64,000 nt of DNA, from NCBI RefSeq assembly GCF_905171765.1, contig NC_053393.1, positions 67,735,371 through 67,799,370 of the forward strand, read 5' to 3'. The notes under the pieces are model-generated. The model was given only the letters and a program-made list of their open reading frames with translations. It was not told the DNA's origin and did no database searches. Below are positions 22,186 through 33,689 of the stretch, in pieces (positions within the stretch are counted from its first letter, which is position 1; each line of letters starts with the position of its first letter). Source of the stretch: Bufo bufo (taxonomy: Eukaryota > Chordata > Amphibia > Anura > Bufonidae). The position numbers and the translations under genes were made by a program.

Positions 22186-23352
22186 GTTGGACACGAATAT
22201 CCGAATAGCGAATATTAATCGCGAATATCGGCACTTCGAGAACTCTCGAATATTTAGAATATAGTGATATATATTCGTATTTTTGAATATTCTAGATTTT
22301 TTTTCATCTGAACCCATGATCCCTCCCTGCTTCATGCTTGTGGGCCAATGAGAAGGCTGCAATGTCTTTGTCAGAGCTTAGCAACATCCCTAGCAACCAA
22401 TAGGAAAGCTGCCTACCCCTTTACTATATAAGAACCTCCCCAGCAGCCCTTGTAGGCAGTATTTTGCAGTTCTGAGAGAGACAGCAGTGTTATTACTGTG
22501 CTCTGTGCTTTCCTGTGTCATTACATTAGATAGTTAGTTAGTTTCATAGGTGTGCGCACAGGGTGTGATGGGTGTGCCTGGGCACACCCTAATCACACTT
22601 CCATGCTGCTGCACTGCCACCTGCCGTGCCGCAGCTGCCTCTTGAGCCCCGGCTGCCCCGCACAGCCACAATAGCATCTGCTCCGTGTCCCAGCGGTCAA
22701 CCGCGTAACTTCACTCACTCCGACGTGACGCGCCTGCTCCGCCTGCTTCATTAATAAAGTGGGAGGAGCAGGCGTGTGCGGCGTGACGTTACGTTACGCT
22801 GCCAGCCGGTCTAGTTTGAATGTTTGATAGAGCCTGCCCAGTCAGTACTAGCCATCAAACGCTTATATATATATATTACAGATAGTTAGTGGGAGATAGT
22901 CAGTGTAGGTTATATCCTGATATAGTGTAGCTGATTCTGCTGTCCATACATACATACATACATAGTGCTGTGATGTCACAAGTTCACAACAATACTTAGT
23001 GCACCAATCACTAATAAGTAGTCAGACCTGTTAAAATGTGAAGTTGCACGTATTGCGCCAAAATATTCGCATCATTAGTGTCGATTTCGCAATCGCGAAT
23101 ATATTGGAGCACTCTATCTGCATATAAAGCTATTGTAACCATTTTCTCCAGTCTCAGGAAACTTCTAGCAGCTTAAAAAATTTTGCTATAGTGACCCACG
23201 CCTGTATTTCGCGCGCATTACGCAAATATTACATTGCCGATTTTTCGCGATCAAGAGAATAATCTCGAATTCGCGAATATATGATGAATATTCTAGCAAA
23301 TATTCGCGAAATATTGCAAATTCGAATATTGCCTTTGCCGCTCATCACTAGT
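22186..23352. mobile_element. Foldback repeat rich in GAATATTCGCGAAT
   Basis: Both ends carry cgaatat / aatattcgcgaa text (22194-22290 and 23215-23335) in inverted orientation. The flanks ggtgatgag and agtgatgacgag suggest a short target duplication. The interior includes a GC-rich block (22590-22860) and a tetranucleotide run (catacatacata, 22948). Confidence 0.65.
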
Positions 23353-23913
23353 GATGACGAGCAGTTCCTGGTTTTCTCCAAACATGATGCCTAGAATTGA
23401 GGCCAAAAAGTCCAATCTTGGCTTCATCAGACCAGAGAATATTGTTTCTCACAGTCTGAGAGTCCTTAAGTTGCATCTTTGCAAACTCCAAGCAGCTTTC
23501 ATGTGTCTTTTACTGAGGAGTGGCTTCTTTCTGGCCACTCTGCCATAAAACCCAGATTGGTGGAGGCTGCAGTGATGGTTGACCATCTGGAAGTTTCTAC
23601 CATCTTCGAGCTCAGCTGGAGTGATCATTGGGTTCATGATCACTTCACTTATAAAGGCCCTTTTCCCCCGATTACTTACTTTGTGGGGTGGCATCACTAG
23701 AAAGAGTCCTGGTTGTTCCAAACTTCTTCCATTTAAGCATTATGGAGGCTACTATGTTCTTGGGAACTTTCAGTGCAGCACTTTTTGTCCCCTTCTCCAG
23801 ATCTGTGCCTCCACACAATCCTGTCTCTGATCTCTACAGGCAGTTCTTCCCTCCTCGTGGCTTGGTTCTTGCTTTTATAAGCATTGTCAGCTGTGAGACA
23901 TTATACATACAGG

Positions 23914-24253
23914 CAGGGGTGTAGCTAAAGGCTCAAGGGCCCTGGTCCAAGGGTTCAGCTTGGGCCCCCCTTCCCTCAGTGTTTTGTGGCTAGTGAAGCA
24001 CATAGCCTTCATGCTGCCTGCGGCAAAAAATTGAAACAGTAGACTCCCCCCCCAACCCCCCCATGCCAAATTCTTGACCTAACCCCTTCCCTCCAGCCAG
24101 AGCTATAACTTGACCAGCATGCACTTTCTATAATACTGGTGTCTTTCTATAATACTGGTATCTTCTTATGTGGCACAAGGGTCTTTGGGCCCACTCAGGC
24201 TCCTGGGCCCGGTAGCGACTGCTACCTCTGCACCCCCTATAGCAACGCCCCTG
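23914..24253. mobile_element. hAT-type MITE with 8-bp duplication
   Basis: Ends CAGGGGTGTAGCTAAAGG and TAGCAACGCCCCTG. Perfect 8-bp duplication CATACAGG at 23906-23913 and 24254-24261. 340 bp and non-coding. Same family as 49313-49608 and the outer element at 35090-36777. Confidence 0.88.
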
Positions 24254-24380
24254 CATACAGGGCTGTGTCTTTCCAAATCATGTCCAAGCAACTGAATTTA
24301 CCATCTCTGAGGAGAGAACGATTGAAATCATTGGAGCTTTTAGATCCTCCTCCTCGCCTCTAGACACATGCCCGGCGGCT

Positions 24381-25369
24381 GTGGTGAAGTCTGCCGCAGT
24401 TGCAATGGCACCATACATTCGAGACATAAATAGTTCCTTTTCCAGCGGTCAGGTGCCGGCTGTTCTGAAGCAGGCAGTGGTAACACCCCTGCCTAAGAAA
24501 CCGACGCTACCTATGACCGATCTGAGTAACCTTAGACCGATTTCGGGACTGCCGTTCGCTGCAAAGATAGGTGAGAGGGAGGTTGTTGCACAACTACAGG
24601 GATATCTGGAGGCCAATCACATTCTTGATGACTTCCAGTCGGGAGGGGTTCTGAGACCGCTCTGGTCAATGTCCAGGACGATCTACTGATGGCATTAGAC
24701 CAGAACGACTCTATGGTCCTAGTCCTTCTGGACCTATCATCCGCTTTTGACACTATTGACTATCAAGTGTTACTGAACCGGTTGAAAGTGGTAGCTGGAT
24801 TAGATGGAAAGGCCTTGGCATGGATGGTCTAATTTCTCCAGGACAGGGTACAACGAGTGAAGCTGGGGGTATTTAACTCAGCCGATCTCCCACTGTCCTA
24901 TGGAGTACCACAAGGCTCGGCACTATCCCCAGTCTTGTTCAACATCTATCTGAGACCATTGGCCGACATCATCAGGAGCCACAATCTTCAGTTTCATGTT
25001 TATGCGGATGATACACAACTGTTCTTTAGGCTTGCCAAAGGAACAGTTGATCAAGTCGATCTGGCCGGATGTCTCTTGGAGATCGATCACTGGATTAGTG
25101 CCAATCATCTAAAGCTTAATGGCACCAAAACTGAATGTATTACATTCAGTGACCAGAAAATTACACCCTCAGCACCCCAATCACTTTTGTCTTTTGGACC
25201 TGTCCCTGAGACAGCCATCCAGGTCAGGGACTTGGGAGTGGTCTTGGACTCCAGATTAACCCTGGCTCCTCAGATAAATCAGGTAGTTAGTACCTGTCAC
25301 TACCAGCTGAAACTTCTGAGGAGGATCTTAAAATACATCGAATCCCCTCTCAGGAAAGCTTTGGTCTGA
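24381..25369 (+). pseudogene. LINE reverse transcriptase fragment
   Basis: Fingers and palm in two frames: 24381-24689, then about 24660-25369. The catalytic YADD is intact at 25001-25012. A frameshift (about 24655) and TAA (24831-24833) break it. The frame ends at a TGA (25367-25369) shortly before the inserted DD35E element. Confidence 0.85.
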
Positions 25370-25410
25370 GCAGCATTCAGCAGTTGGTTGGACTATTGTA
25401 ATGCCTTGTA

Positions 25411-26963
25411 CAGTCGTGGCCAAAAGTTTTGAGAATGACACAAATATTAGTTTTCACAAAGTTTGCTGCTAAACTGCTTTTAGATCTTTGTTTCAGTTGT
25501 TTCTGTGATGTAGTGAAATATAATTACACGCACTTCATACGTTTCAAAGGCTTTTATCGACAATTACATGACATTTATGCAAAGAGTCAGTATTTGCAGT
25601 GTTGGCCCTTCTTTTTCAGGACCTCTGCAATTCGACTGGGCATGCTCTCAATCAACTTCTGGGCCAATTCCTGACTGATAGCAACCCATTCTTTCATAAT
25701 CACTTCTTGGAGTTTGTCAGAATTTGTGGGTTTTTGTTTGTCCACCCGCCTCTTGAGGATTGACCACAAGTTCTCAATGGGATTAAGATCTGGGGAGTTT
25801 CCAGGCCATGGACCCAAAATGTCAACGTTTTGGTCCCCGAGCCACTTAGTTATCACTTTTGCCTTATGGCACGGTGCTCCATCGTGCTGGAAAATGCATT
25901 GTTCTTCACCAAACTGTTGTTGGATTGTTGGAAGAAGTTGTTGTTGGAGGATGTTTTGGTACCATTCTTTATTCATGGCTGTGTTTTTGGGCAAAATTGT
26001 GAGTGAGCCCACTCCCTTGGATGAGAAGCAACCCCACACATGAATGGTCTCAGGATGCTTTACTGTTGGCATGACACAGGAATGATGGTAGCGCTCACTT
26101 TTTCTTCTCCGGACAAGCCTTTTTCCAGATGTCCCAAACAATCGGAAAGAGGCTTCATCGGAGAATATGACTTTGCCCCAGTCCTCAGCAGTCCATTCAC
26201 CATACTTTCTGCAGAAGATCAATCTGTCCCTGATGTTTTTTTTGGAGAGAAGTGGCTTCTTTGCTGCCCTTCTTGTCACCAGGCCATCTTCCAAAAGTCT
26301 TCGCCTCACTGTGCGTGCAGATGCGCTCACACCTGCCTGCTGCTATTCCTGAGCAAGCTCTGCACTGGTGGCACTCCGATCCCGCAGCTGAATCCTATTT
26401 AGGAGACGATCCTGGCGCTTGCTGGACTTTCTTGGACGCCCTGAAGCCTTCTTAACAAGAATTGAACCTCTTTCCTTGAAGTTCTTGATGATCCTATAAA
26501 TTGTTGATTGAGGTGTAATCTTAGTAGCCACAATATCCTTGCCTGTGAAGCCATTTTTATGTAACGCAATGATGGCTGAACGCGTTTCTTTGCAGGTCAC
26601 CGTGGTTAACAATGGAAGAACAATGATTTCAAGCGTCACCCTCCTTTTAACATGTCAAGTCTGCCATTTTAACCCAATCAGCCTGACATAATGATCTCCA
26701 GCCTTGTGCTAGTCAACATTCTCACCTGAGTTAACAATTACTGAAATGATCTCAGCAGGTCCTTTAATGACAGCAATGAAATGCAGTGGAAAGTTTTTTT
26801 TGGGGATTAAGTTAATTTTCATGGCAAAGAAGGACTATGCAATTCATCTGATCACTCTTCATAACATTCTGGAGTATATGCAAATTGCTATTATAAAAAC
26901 TTAAGCAGCAACTTTTCAAATTTCCAATATTTATCTAATTCTCAAAACTTTTGGCCACGACTG
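25411..26963 (-). mobile_element. Tc1-like transposon, DD35E type, full length
   Basis: Terminal inverted repeats begin CAGTCGTGGCCAAAAGTTTT and the opposite end mirrors this. TA duplications are at 25409-25410 and 26964-26965. 1553 bp. Inserted in the LINE, so it is the younger of the two. The spacing fits the group I remember as Traveler. Confidence 0.92.
25587..26639 (-). pseudogene. Tc1 transposase, DD35E, single nonsense codon
   Basis: 350 codons in one frame, broken only by a TAG at 26343-26345 in the linker after SATSAELAQE. The amino-terminal part holds the DNA-binding helices (TRSAIIALHKNGFTGKDI, STIYRIIKNFKERGS). The catalytic part carries D in IFSDEASF, D in FQHDGAPCH and E in [11 protein letters not shown], with 35 residues between the last two. 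The stop most likely arose from a tryptophan codon by one substitution. No frameshift is seen, so this copy decayed recently or has stayed nearly intact by chance. Confidence 0.92.
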
Positions 26964-27384
26964 TACATGGGACTCCCTAATAAGAACTTGCATAGACTTC
27001 AACTTGTGCAGAATGCCGCAGCAAGGCTACTAACGGGTGTTGCCCGTCGAGAAGAACATATCACTCCCTTTCTTAATGCCTTGCACTGGCTCCCCGTCCA
27101 ACAACGGGTGATGTTCAAGATTGGATGCATTCCATGGTGTGGGGCCCCTGTACCTGCGAAGTAAATTCACCAGGTACGCCCCATTGAGGACATTGATGTC
27201 TAGTAACTCTGCGAATTTTAACATCCCGCAACTTAACAAGATCAGACGTGGATCCTTTTCGGTTCAAGGGGCCAGATTTTGGAACCACCTACCTCTGGCC
27301 CTGAAAATGATTCCCAGTCTCCTCTCATTCAGACGTGCACTGAAAACCTTACTTTTCAAACAGGCGTTTGATCTTCCTATATAA
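26964..27384 (+). pseudogene. LINE C-terminal domain fragment
   Basis: Continues the LINE after the DD35E insertion: LQLVQNAAARLLTGVARREE, ITPFLNALHWLPVQQRVMFK, then a frame change near 27140 and RRGSFSVQGARFWNHLPLAL. This is the conserved region after RT in L2/CR1 elements. Confidence 0.8.
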
Positions 27385-27894
27385 CACTTATTTTTGGTTC
27401 ATATAATTTTGGGGGTTTTCCTAAATTTTAGTCTATAAATTCACGGTTGGTAATGTCCCTTCTATTTTAAAGATACTTTTTCCTCACGTTTATTAATTTT
27501 GTTCTCTTCACATTCTCTATATCTTGTCCAAACCCTTTGAACCTTGAGATCCCCCTACCTTCCCTCCCTTTTTCTTGATTCTCCATTTGATAAGTGCTAG
27601 GGAATTGGTCTCTGGAATAGGTGCCTTATTCTCTAGGCCTTTGCGGCCCATGGCAAAGTGTCATGCCTTCTTCTTGAATCAGCCAGCTAAGCGCATCGAG
27701 GCCCTAAGGGTAAGACTGTGTGAACACAAGACTATACATCATCATTATCACCACTGGTGGAGTCCAGTCAAGGTGTAGAAATATCTCAACAATGATCAAG
27801 AGAAATGAGAGTGGGCCAGAGTACCACAGGATCCAGGTGGGCCTAAGCTCTGACACAGCACTGGGCCCCTAATAAAACATAGCAACAGTTCTGC

Positions 27895-27985
27895 GGGCAA
27901 TGGGGGAACCGAGTGCACCTTCGGAACCCCGTGACACAAGCAGAGAATTGTCAGGAGAAGCCGGGGTCATAAATGCCAGAACTAC
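27895..27985. repeat. Fragment of the 29909-31284 LTR-like element
   Basis: acagttctgcgggcaatggg through agccggggtcataaat matches 30780-30860, including the internal junction ccgtgacacaagcagag. It is a detached piece of the same family. Confidence 0.8.
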
Positions 27986-28081
27986 ACAGCTAATCGGCCA
28001 TGATGTTAGACCCCTACCGATCCGATATTCATGTCCTATCCTGAGGACATCAACATAAAAGGACTTGAAAGCCCCTATAAG

Positions 28082-28330
28082 GGCTCATACACATGAACAT
28101 ATTTTCTTTTCATGTCCGTTCTGTTTTATTCACGGACCGTAGGCAGAACCATTATTTCAATGGGTCCACAAAAAAAAACGGAAGTTACTCCGTGTGCATT
28201 CTGTGTCCGTATGTCCGGTCCACAAAAAATAGAACATTTCCTATTATTGTCCGCATCACGGACAAGGATAGGACTGTTCTATTAGGGGCCAGATGTTCCG
28301 TTCCGCAAAATACACTTGATGAAAAACCCA
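28082..28330. repeat. Diverged family C foldback repeat
   Basis: agggctcatacacatgaaca start and blocks such as ttgtccgcatcacggacaag mark a decayed copy. The right end is not clear. Confidence 0.45.
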
Positions 28331-28550
28331 TATAAAATGTATTTTTTAAGATTATCCTGGGTTTAAGGTATAATGTTGAAATTCCTAGGTTAGGATTATT
28401 ATTGTTCCTACTTTTTTAGTTTTGGCCCCTTGTTAACCTTTGGGGTCTTTTTAGCTTAAAATTACCTTTCAAACACATCCCTCCCGAGGGGTGTATTTTA
28501 TCTCTGGTATTCGATCTCTCTATAGTTCTGTCATGGGTGAAGGGAAAAAT
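28331..28550. other. Unassigned
   Basis: No recognisable feature. Confidence 0.3.
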
Positions 28551-29025
28551 GATAATTACACTTACCGGTAATTGGATTTTTCAGAACCCATGACAGCACC
28601 CCTCTAATTCCCTCCCTGGTGCTTAGGGTTGATGAGAATGGTTTCTGTCTTTCAAGTAAAAAGAAAAAGGAAGAATGAGGTTATAGGAATTCTATTTTGT
28701 ACGGCTCCTACTGATCTACTCTGGAATCAACACTGAGGGAGGAAGTGGGTGTTCCCATTTTGATTGCTCTAGGGCAGGCATCCTCAAACTGCGGCCCTCC
28801 AGCTGTTGAAAAACTACAACTCCCAGAATGCCCGAACAGCCTACAGGTATCAGCCTACAGCAGGGCATTGTGGGAGTTGTAGTTTTACAACAGCTGGAGG
28901 GCCGCAGTTTGAGGATGCCTACTCTAGGGCTTCCTGTCTAGTTGTGGGGGTGGATCCATCTCTCTCTATGTTGCCGCCATGGGTTCTGGAAAATCCAATT
29001 ACCGGTATGTGTAATTATCATTTTT
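28551..29025. mobile_element. Foldback repeat with nested hAT MITE
   Basis: Inverted ends tgataattacacttaccggt and accggtatgtgtaattatca, followed inward by aattggatttttcagaaccc / gggttctggaaaatccaatt. The hAT MITE at 28775-28921 lies inside. Confidence 0.75.
28775..28921. mobile_element. hAT-type palindromic MITE, complete
   Basis: 147 bp, ends CAGGCATCCTCAAACTGCGG and its complement, perfect 8-bp duplication CTCTAGGG at 28767-28774 and 28922-28929. Nearly a full palindrome with nested pairs gccctccagctgtt and ctacaactccca. Confidence 0.92.
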
Positions 29026-29029
29026 TCAG

Positions 29030-29886
29030 TCAATGGGATCCATCAGGCACCAGTGGTATTCTTCATATGAAATATCAGGTTCTTTTTTCATTTTTTCTGC
29101 CCTTATGATGAAATAGAAAAACAGAAATCTGAACAGAGGTGTAAAGAGAGCCTAATAGGGACTGGGGAGCGTTCCAAATCCTCTTTTATCTTATCACACA
29201 CTTATAATCCTACTTACAGCCCCCAATAGTGAGACCTCACTGCAAATGGATAATGGATAACCATCTGTGCAACAAAATTTTGTTGCACAGCTGATCAAAA
29301 AAGGGACCCTCAATGAAGTTAAATTATTTTGCAAGGATTTATTATTATTTTTTTAGTTCATTACATTTTTCTGGTGGTTTCAAGTCCCCTGGAGAAGTCT
29401 ATGGAAAAATGCCATAAATACAAAAAAAAAGTCACCAACATGCCACAAGAAAAAAAAAAGTATGGTCTGTAGTACATTTCAGATAAAGCAAATGGTTGAA
29501 GAAAAAAAAAAGCAGGAAAAAGTAATGGAAAATGTGGCGCTTGTCATAAAAATACCACATGTGAAACCATCCTATGAAGCAATTTTTTTATTTTTAAGTT
29601 TAATTTATATATGAAGGATGTATTATATATGAAGGTCTCTTTCTGATTTGTGAAGTCTGCCCTCTTCTGTCAAGTCTAAGAATAACATGTAAGAAATCTA
29701 TGAAAAAGAATAAAGGCATTGTTCATCTTTTATTAAATTGTTGGCCTATCGTTTCAAATTTGTTTTGTCGTTAACATTTAAACGTCAAGCCTTTAGCTGT
29801 GCAGAGTATCGTGTACTGGATCATTTGTCAGGCAAACAGATGCATTTCCACCCCCTTTGGAATCGTCTATGTTGTAAACGATAACT
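29030..29886. other. Unassigned AT-rich sequence
   Basis: Several A-rich stretches (29420-29520). No coding or repeat signal I can name. Confidence 0.3.
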
Positions 29887-29908
29887 GTTCACACCAGTGG
29901 CGTCTCTA

Positions 29909-31284
29909 TGTAACGGTCGCGTACACACACACACAGGGGGGAGGGAAGTGACCACTGCGCTCCACCCTTACCCCTGGCCCTGCCTACTTGCCTCGCGAGT
30001 CCTAATGACAGGGGACAACTGGACGGCAATCCCTAGCTTGGAATAAGTGCAGGGATGACAGACAGACAAACAACAGAACGTGAACGGACCGAGTCAATAC
30101 CAGGAAAGCTACAAAGTACAAATGGAGCAAGCTGTAACGGTCACGTCCACACACACACAGGGGGAAGGGTAGTGACCACTGCGCTCTACCCTCACCCCTG
30201 GCCCTGCCTACTTGCCTCACGAGTCCTGATGACAGGGGACAACTGGACGGCAATCCCTAACTTAGGATATGTGCAGGGAAGACAGACAAGACAAAATACG
30301 GAACATGAACGGACCGGGTCAGAACCAAGAGAGCTACGCAGTACAACGGATTAAGCAGAGAATTGTCAGGAGAAGCCGGGGTCAAATACCAGGAGAGTAG
30401 CGAAGTACAAGAGGAGTCCTAAGAGAGTAGTCAGGTGGGAGCCGAGGTCACAATACCAGGATGTATGCGCAGTACAGGAGGAGCAGGCAGAGGATCGTCA
30501 GGGAACAGGATCAGGTAAATATTCAGTAGTCCAACAAATAGCCAGGAACCTAGAAATTAACAGGCAACCTGTAGCCAGCAGGCTGCCTGTATTTATAGTG
30601 GGGAGTGAGGGTCATGTGACGTGGCCAGCATCACATGACCGACAGACCAACCAGTCGAGCACCGAGTGATCAGCTCGGCGCTCAAGGCAGACTAGGAGCA
30701 GGGAGCCACCCAGCTAGTAAAGCCGCCCTGGGAATGAGGTCAAACACAGAACCTCATTCCAAAAGCTAAGCAACAGTTCTGCGGGCAATGGGGGAACCGA
30801 GTGCACCTTCGGAACCCCGTGACACAAGCAGAGAATTGTCAGGAGAAGCCGGGGTCATAAATACCAGGAGAGTCGTGAAGTACCAAAGGAGTCAGCAGAG
30901 GATCGTCAGGAGGAGGCCGGGGTCAGAATACCAGGAGAGCAGCAAAGTACACAAGGAGCAGGCAGAGGATCGTCAGGAATTCAGCAGGAGGTAAGTACGC
31001 CAGAAAAGACAACATCACAGGTGGAACCTAAATTAACAGGCAACCTGTGGCCAGCAGGCTGCCTGTATTTATAGTGGGGAGTGAGGGTCATGTGACGTGG
31101 CAAGCGTCACATGACCGACAGACCAACCAGTCGAGCACCGAGTGATCAGCTCGGCGCTCAAGGCAGACTTAGGAGCAGGGGGCCTCCCAGCTAGCAAAGC
31201 CGCCCCACAGATCCTCGCTCCTGAAGCTAAGCAGCAGGTCTGCGGATAATGGGAGACCGAGTGCACCTTCGGAACCCCGTTACA
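29909..31284. mobile_element. LTR-like element (solo LTR or TRIM) with internal duplications
   Basis: Starts TGTAACGGTC and ends CCCCGTTACA, flanked by a 5-bp duplication CTCTA at 29904-29908 and 31285-31289. These are the marks of LTR-retrotransposon integration. The first 223 bp are tandemly duplicated (29909 and 30132). The second half is duplicated too: 30353-30823 and 30827-31284 both run from agagaattgtcaggagaagc to ggaaccccgt. No coding capacity. Confidence 0.8.
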
Positions 31285-31289
31285 CTCTA

Positions 31290-32030
31290 GCTTTCAAATT
31301 TTTGGGGGGCACACTGGGGGCCAGGACAAAAGTAGGGGGGCAGCTATAACAACGATACATTTACACAAGTATGCTTAGAAATTCTGCGATACTTTACCCA
31401 ATACCTAAAACCGCAACAGGGAAGAAAAGTCCTGCTGTCTGTGGTTTTTAAAAAAAAAAACAATTACTCAGATTTCAACATGTCCTAGTTGCCTGTGGAT
31501 GACACTTTTATAGGGAGGGGGATCTGTGGATGACACTGCTATGGGGGGGATCTATGGATGACACATACCGTATATAGCATCCTATGCTATATGTGTCATC
31601 CACAGATCCACCCCATGACAGTGTCATCCCCATTTCCCCCTCCCTATAACAGTGTCATCCACAGATCCCCCTCCCTATAACAGTGTCATCCACAGATCCC
31701 CCTCCCTATAACAGTGTCATCCACAGATCCCCCTCCCTATAACAGTGTCATCCACAGATCTCCCTCCCCGCCTCTCACAGGAGTGTACATTTGACATTTC
31801 TAAACTGTAATCCATATCCTGCAGTAACTAACTTTAAATCAGGATTCAGCGGCCGCTCATCTCTACTAGTACCTTAACCTTACACCACTCAGCTAGCTTC
31901 GGTAACAGGGCCAGGCTACAGCCTACAGGCACTGCCTGTTAGTTGTTACCAAGCGAGTGCTGATTTCTGCAGGTCAGAGCATACGGATTACAGTTTAGAA
32001 GAAATGTACACTCTTGTGAGCGGTCCAGTG
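31290..32030. repeat. Interior of the large hAT-type element with 31-bp array
   Basis: 31619-31765 is a 31-bp array (cagtgtcatccacagatccc), about five copies. Inverted single copies (ctgtggatgacact) lie at 31495-31570 to its left. The rest is unassigned. Confidence 0.75.
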
Positions 32031-32125
32031 GCGGATCCAGAGCCTGGTCTCGGGAGGGGCACTTCCAGATTATTTTCTGTCTGCCGCCACAGAACAAGGG
32101 CGCTTATAGAACAGACTACACAATG

Positions 32126-32390
32126 TAGAGGTATACTGTACATTGTGTGGCACAGTGTAGAGGTATACTGTACATTGTGTGGCACAGTGTAGAGGTATAC
32201 TGTATATTGTGGGGCACATTGTAGCGGTATACTGTATATTGTGTGGCACAGTGTAGAGGTATACTGTACATTGTGTGGCACAGTGTAGAGGTATACTGTA
32301 CATTGTGTGGCACAGTGTAGAGGTATACTGTACATTGTGTGGCACAGTGTAGAAGTATACTGTATATTGTGTGGCACAGTGTAGGCTATA
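32126..32390. repeat. Minisatellite, 32-bp unit, about 8 copies
   Basis: Unit containing gtagaggtatactgtacatt with a 32-bp period (32131 to 32163). The 245- and 112-codon minus frames here are array artefacts. Confidence 0.9.
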
Positions 32391-32877
32391 TGTGTATAAC
32401 ATAAACATATTTCACATGAAAACTTACAATTACTTGGCTTGACCCTTGGGGATCTCGGACACCACTTCAGCACTTTGGCCGGGGGCTCGGTGGAGCTGAT
32501 GTTGTGTTTTATCCTAATGAGAAAGATTTCATAATAAGGATTTGGAGAAAGGGCAGTGGGATAGCAGAGCAGGGAGAGGCTGGTGCTGCTACTAGGGGGC
32601 TCATACCATGCGGGAGTAATAAAGCCCACCATAATGCCCCCCCTCCAGTAGAAATAATTCTCCTTATAATGTGACAGTGCAAAAATACCCCCTTGTAATG
32701 CCTCCAGTTGAGCTAATGTCCCCATAGTTCCCCCATAATGTGCCAGTATAAAATACCCCTATATAGTGCCCCCAGTAAATGCCCCATAGTGCTCCTCTCC
32801 CCCCTTCCTCCTAGTCCCCCCCATAATGTAACAGTATAATATGCCCCATATATAATGCCCCAGTAGATGCCCTCAGT

Positions 32878-33504
32878 CAGGGCCGGTGCAAGGATTTTTG
32901 CCAACACAAGCGAAGCTACATTTTGCCCCAAGCCCCCCCCCGCAGCTCATCTGGCCCTGGTCCCGTCTGCAGCAGCTGGCTTCTCCTCTGTGTGGTCCTG
33001 GTATCTTCTCTCTGCTTCAGACAATCACTAGTTTAAGGACCGTATTTTTCGCCCTCTAAGACACACCTAGGTTTTAAAGGAGGATAATAAGAAAAAAATA
33101 TTTTCCATTACACCTCAGGTCAGACCAGCAATCAGGCCCCCAATGCTAATCAGACCTCAGCTAACAGCCCCGATCAGACCCCCAATGTTAATCAGACCTC
33201 AGATCAGACCCCCATGTCAGACATCAGCCCCCATCCATCAGCCCCCCATGTCAGCCATCATGCCGCCATGTCAGCCATTAGCCCCCCCATGTCAGCCATC
33301 AGCCCCATATGTAAGCCATCATGCCCCCATGTCAGCCATCATGCCCCCATGTCACATTTCACCCCCTCCATGTCAAATCACCCCCCTATGTCACATCAGC
33401 CCTCCATGTCACATTTGTCCCCCTTCATATCACATTTTTCCGCCCTCCCACAGGGTGCGCCCTAAGGCAGCCGCTTGGTCTGCCTTATGGTAGCACCGGC
33501 CCTG
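32878..33504. mobile_element. hAT-type MITE containing a CATGTCAGCCATCA array
   Basis: Ends CAGGGCCGGTGCAAGG and GTAGCACCGGCCCTG. Perfect 8-bp duplication CCCTCAGT at 32870-32877 and 33505-33512. An irregular array of cccccatgtcagccatca (about 19-20 bp) occupies 33110-33445. Confidence 0.88.
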
Positions 33505-33689
33505 CCCTCAGTGTCCCCCATAATTTGCAAGTATAAAATACCCCTTTTTAGTGCCCCCCGTAGATGACTCCATAGTACTCTCCCCCCTCCCCTATAGTAC
33601 CCACCATAATGTGTCCCAGTATAAAATGCTACTGTACAGAGCCCCCCATATAAAATACCCCTTCTTTGTGGCCTCAGTAGATGCCCCTA

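Larger units (their letters stand above)
24307..27751 (+). mobile_element. L2/CR1-type LINE, 5' truncated, interrupted
   Basis: Reverse transcriptase of the L2/CR1 group. RT blocks PLPKKPTLPMTDLSNLRPIS, LLDLSSAFDTIDYQVLL, YGVPQGSALSPVLFNIYL and YADDTQLF (25001-25024) are followed by the C-terminal block NLHRLQLVQNAAARLLTG and FWNHLPLALKMIPSL. A DD35E transposon at 25411-26963 splits the coding sequence between NALY and MGLP. Decay includes a frameshift near 24655 and a stop near 24831. No endonuclease domain is left. The tail beyond 27385 is non-coding. Confidence 0.85.
21890..27806 (-). mobile_element. Old Tc1-like relic hosting three insertions
   Basis: Minus-strand Tc1 transposase fragments occur at 21894-22180 (PTVKHGGGSIMLWRYSS) and 23353-23760 (SGFYGRVARKKPLLSKRHMK). 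5' non-coding Tc1 text follows at 23764-23905 and 24262-24306, and again at 27752-27806 (tggtggagtccagtcaagg). The interruptions are a foldback repeat (22186-23352), a hAT-type MITE (23914-24253) and a LINE (24307-27751). The right terminal repeat was not found. The C-terminal catalytic part beyond 21890 is missing. Confidence 0.72.

Noticed and set aside
31988..32725. 245-codon minus frame with repeated HNIQYTSTLC text
   Set aside because: Encodes the 32-bp minisatellite; not a protein repeat under selection.
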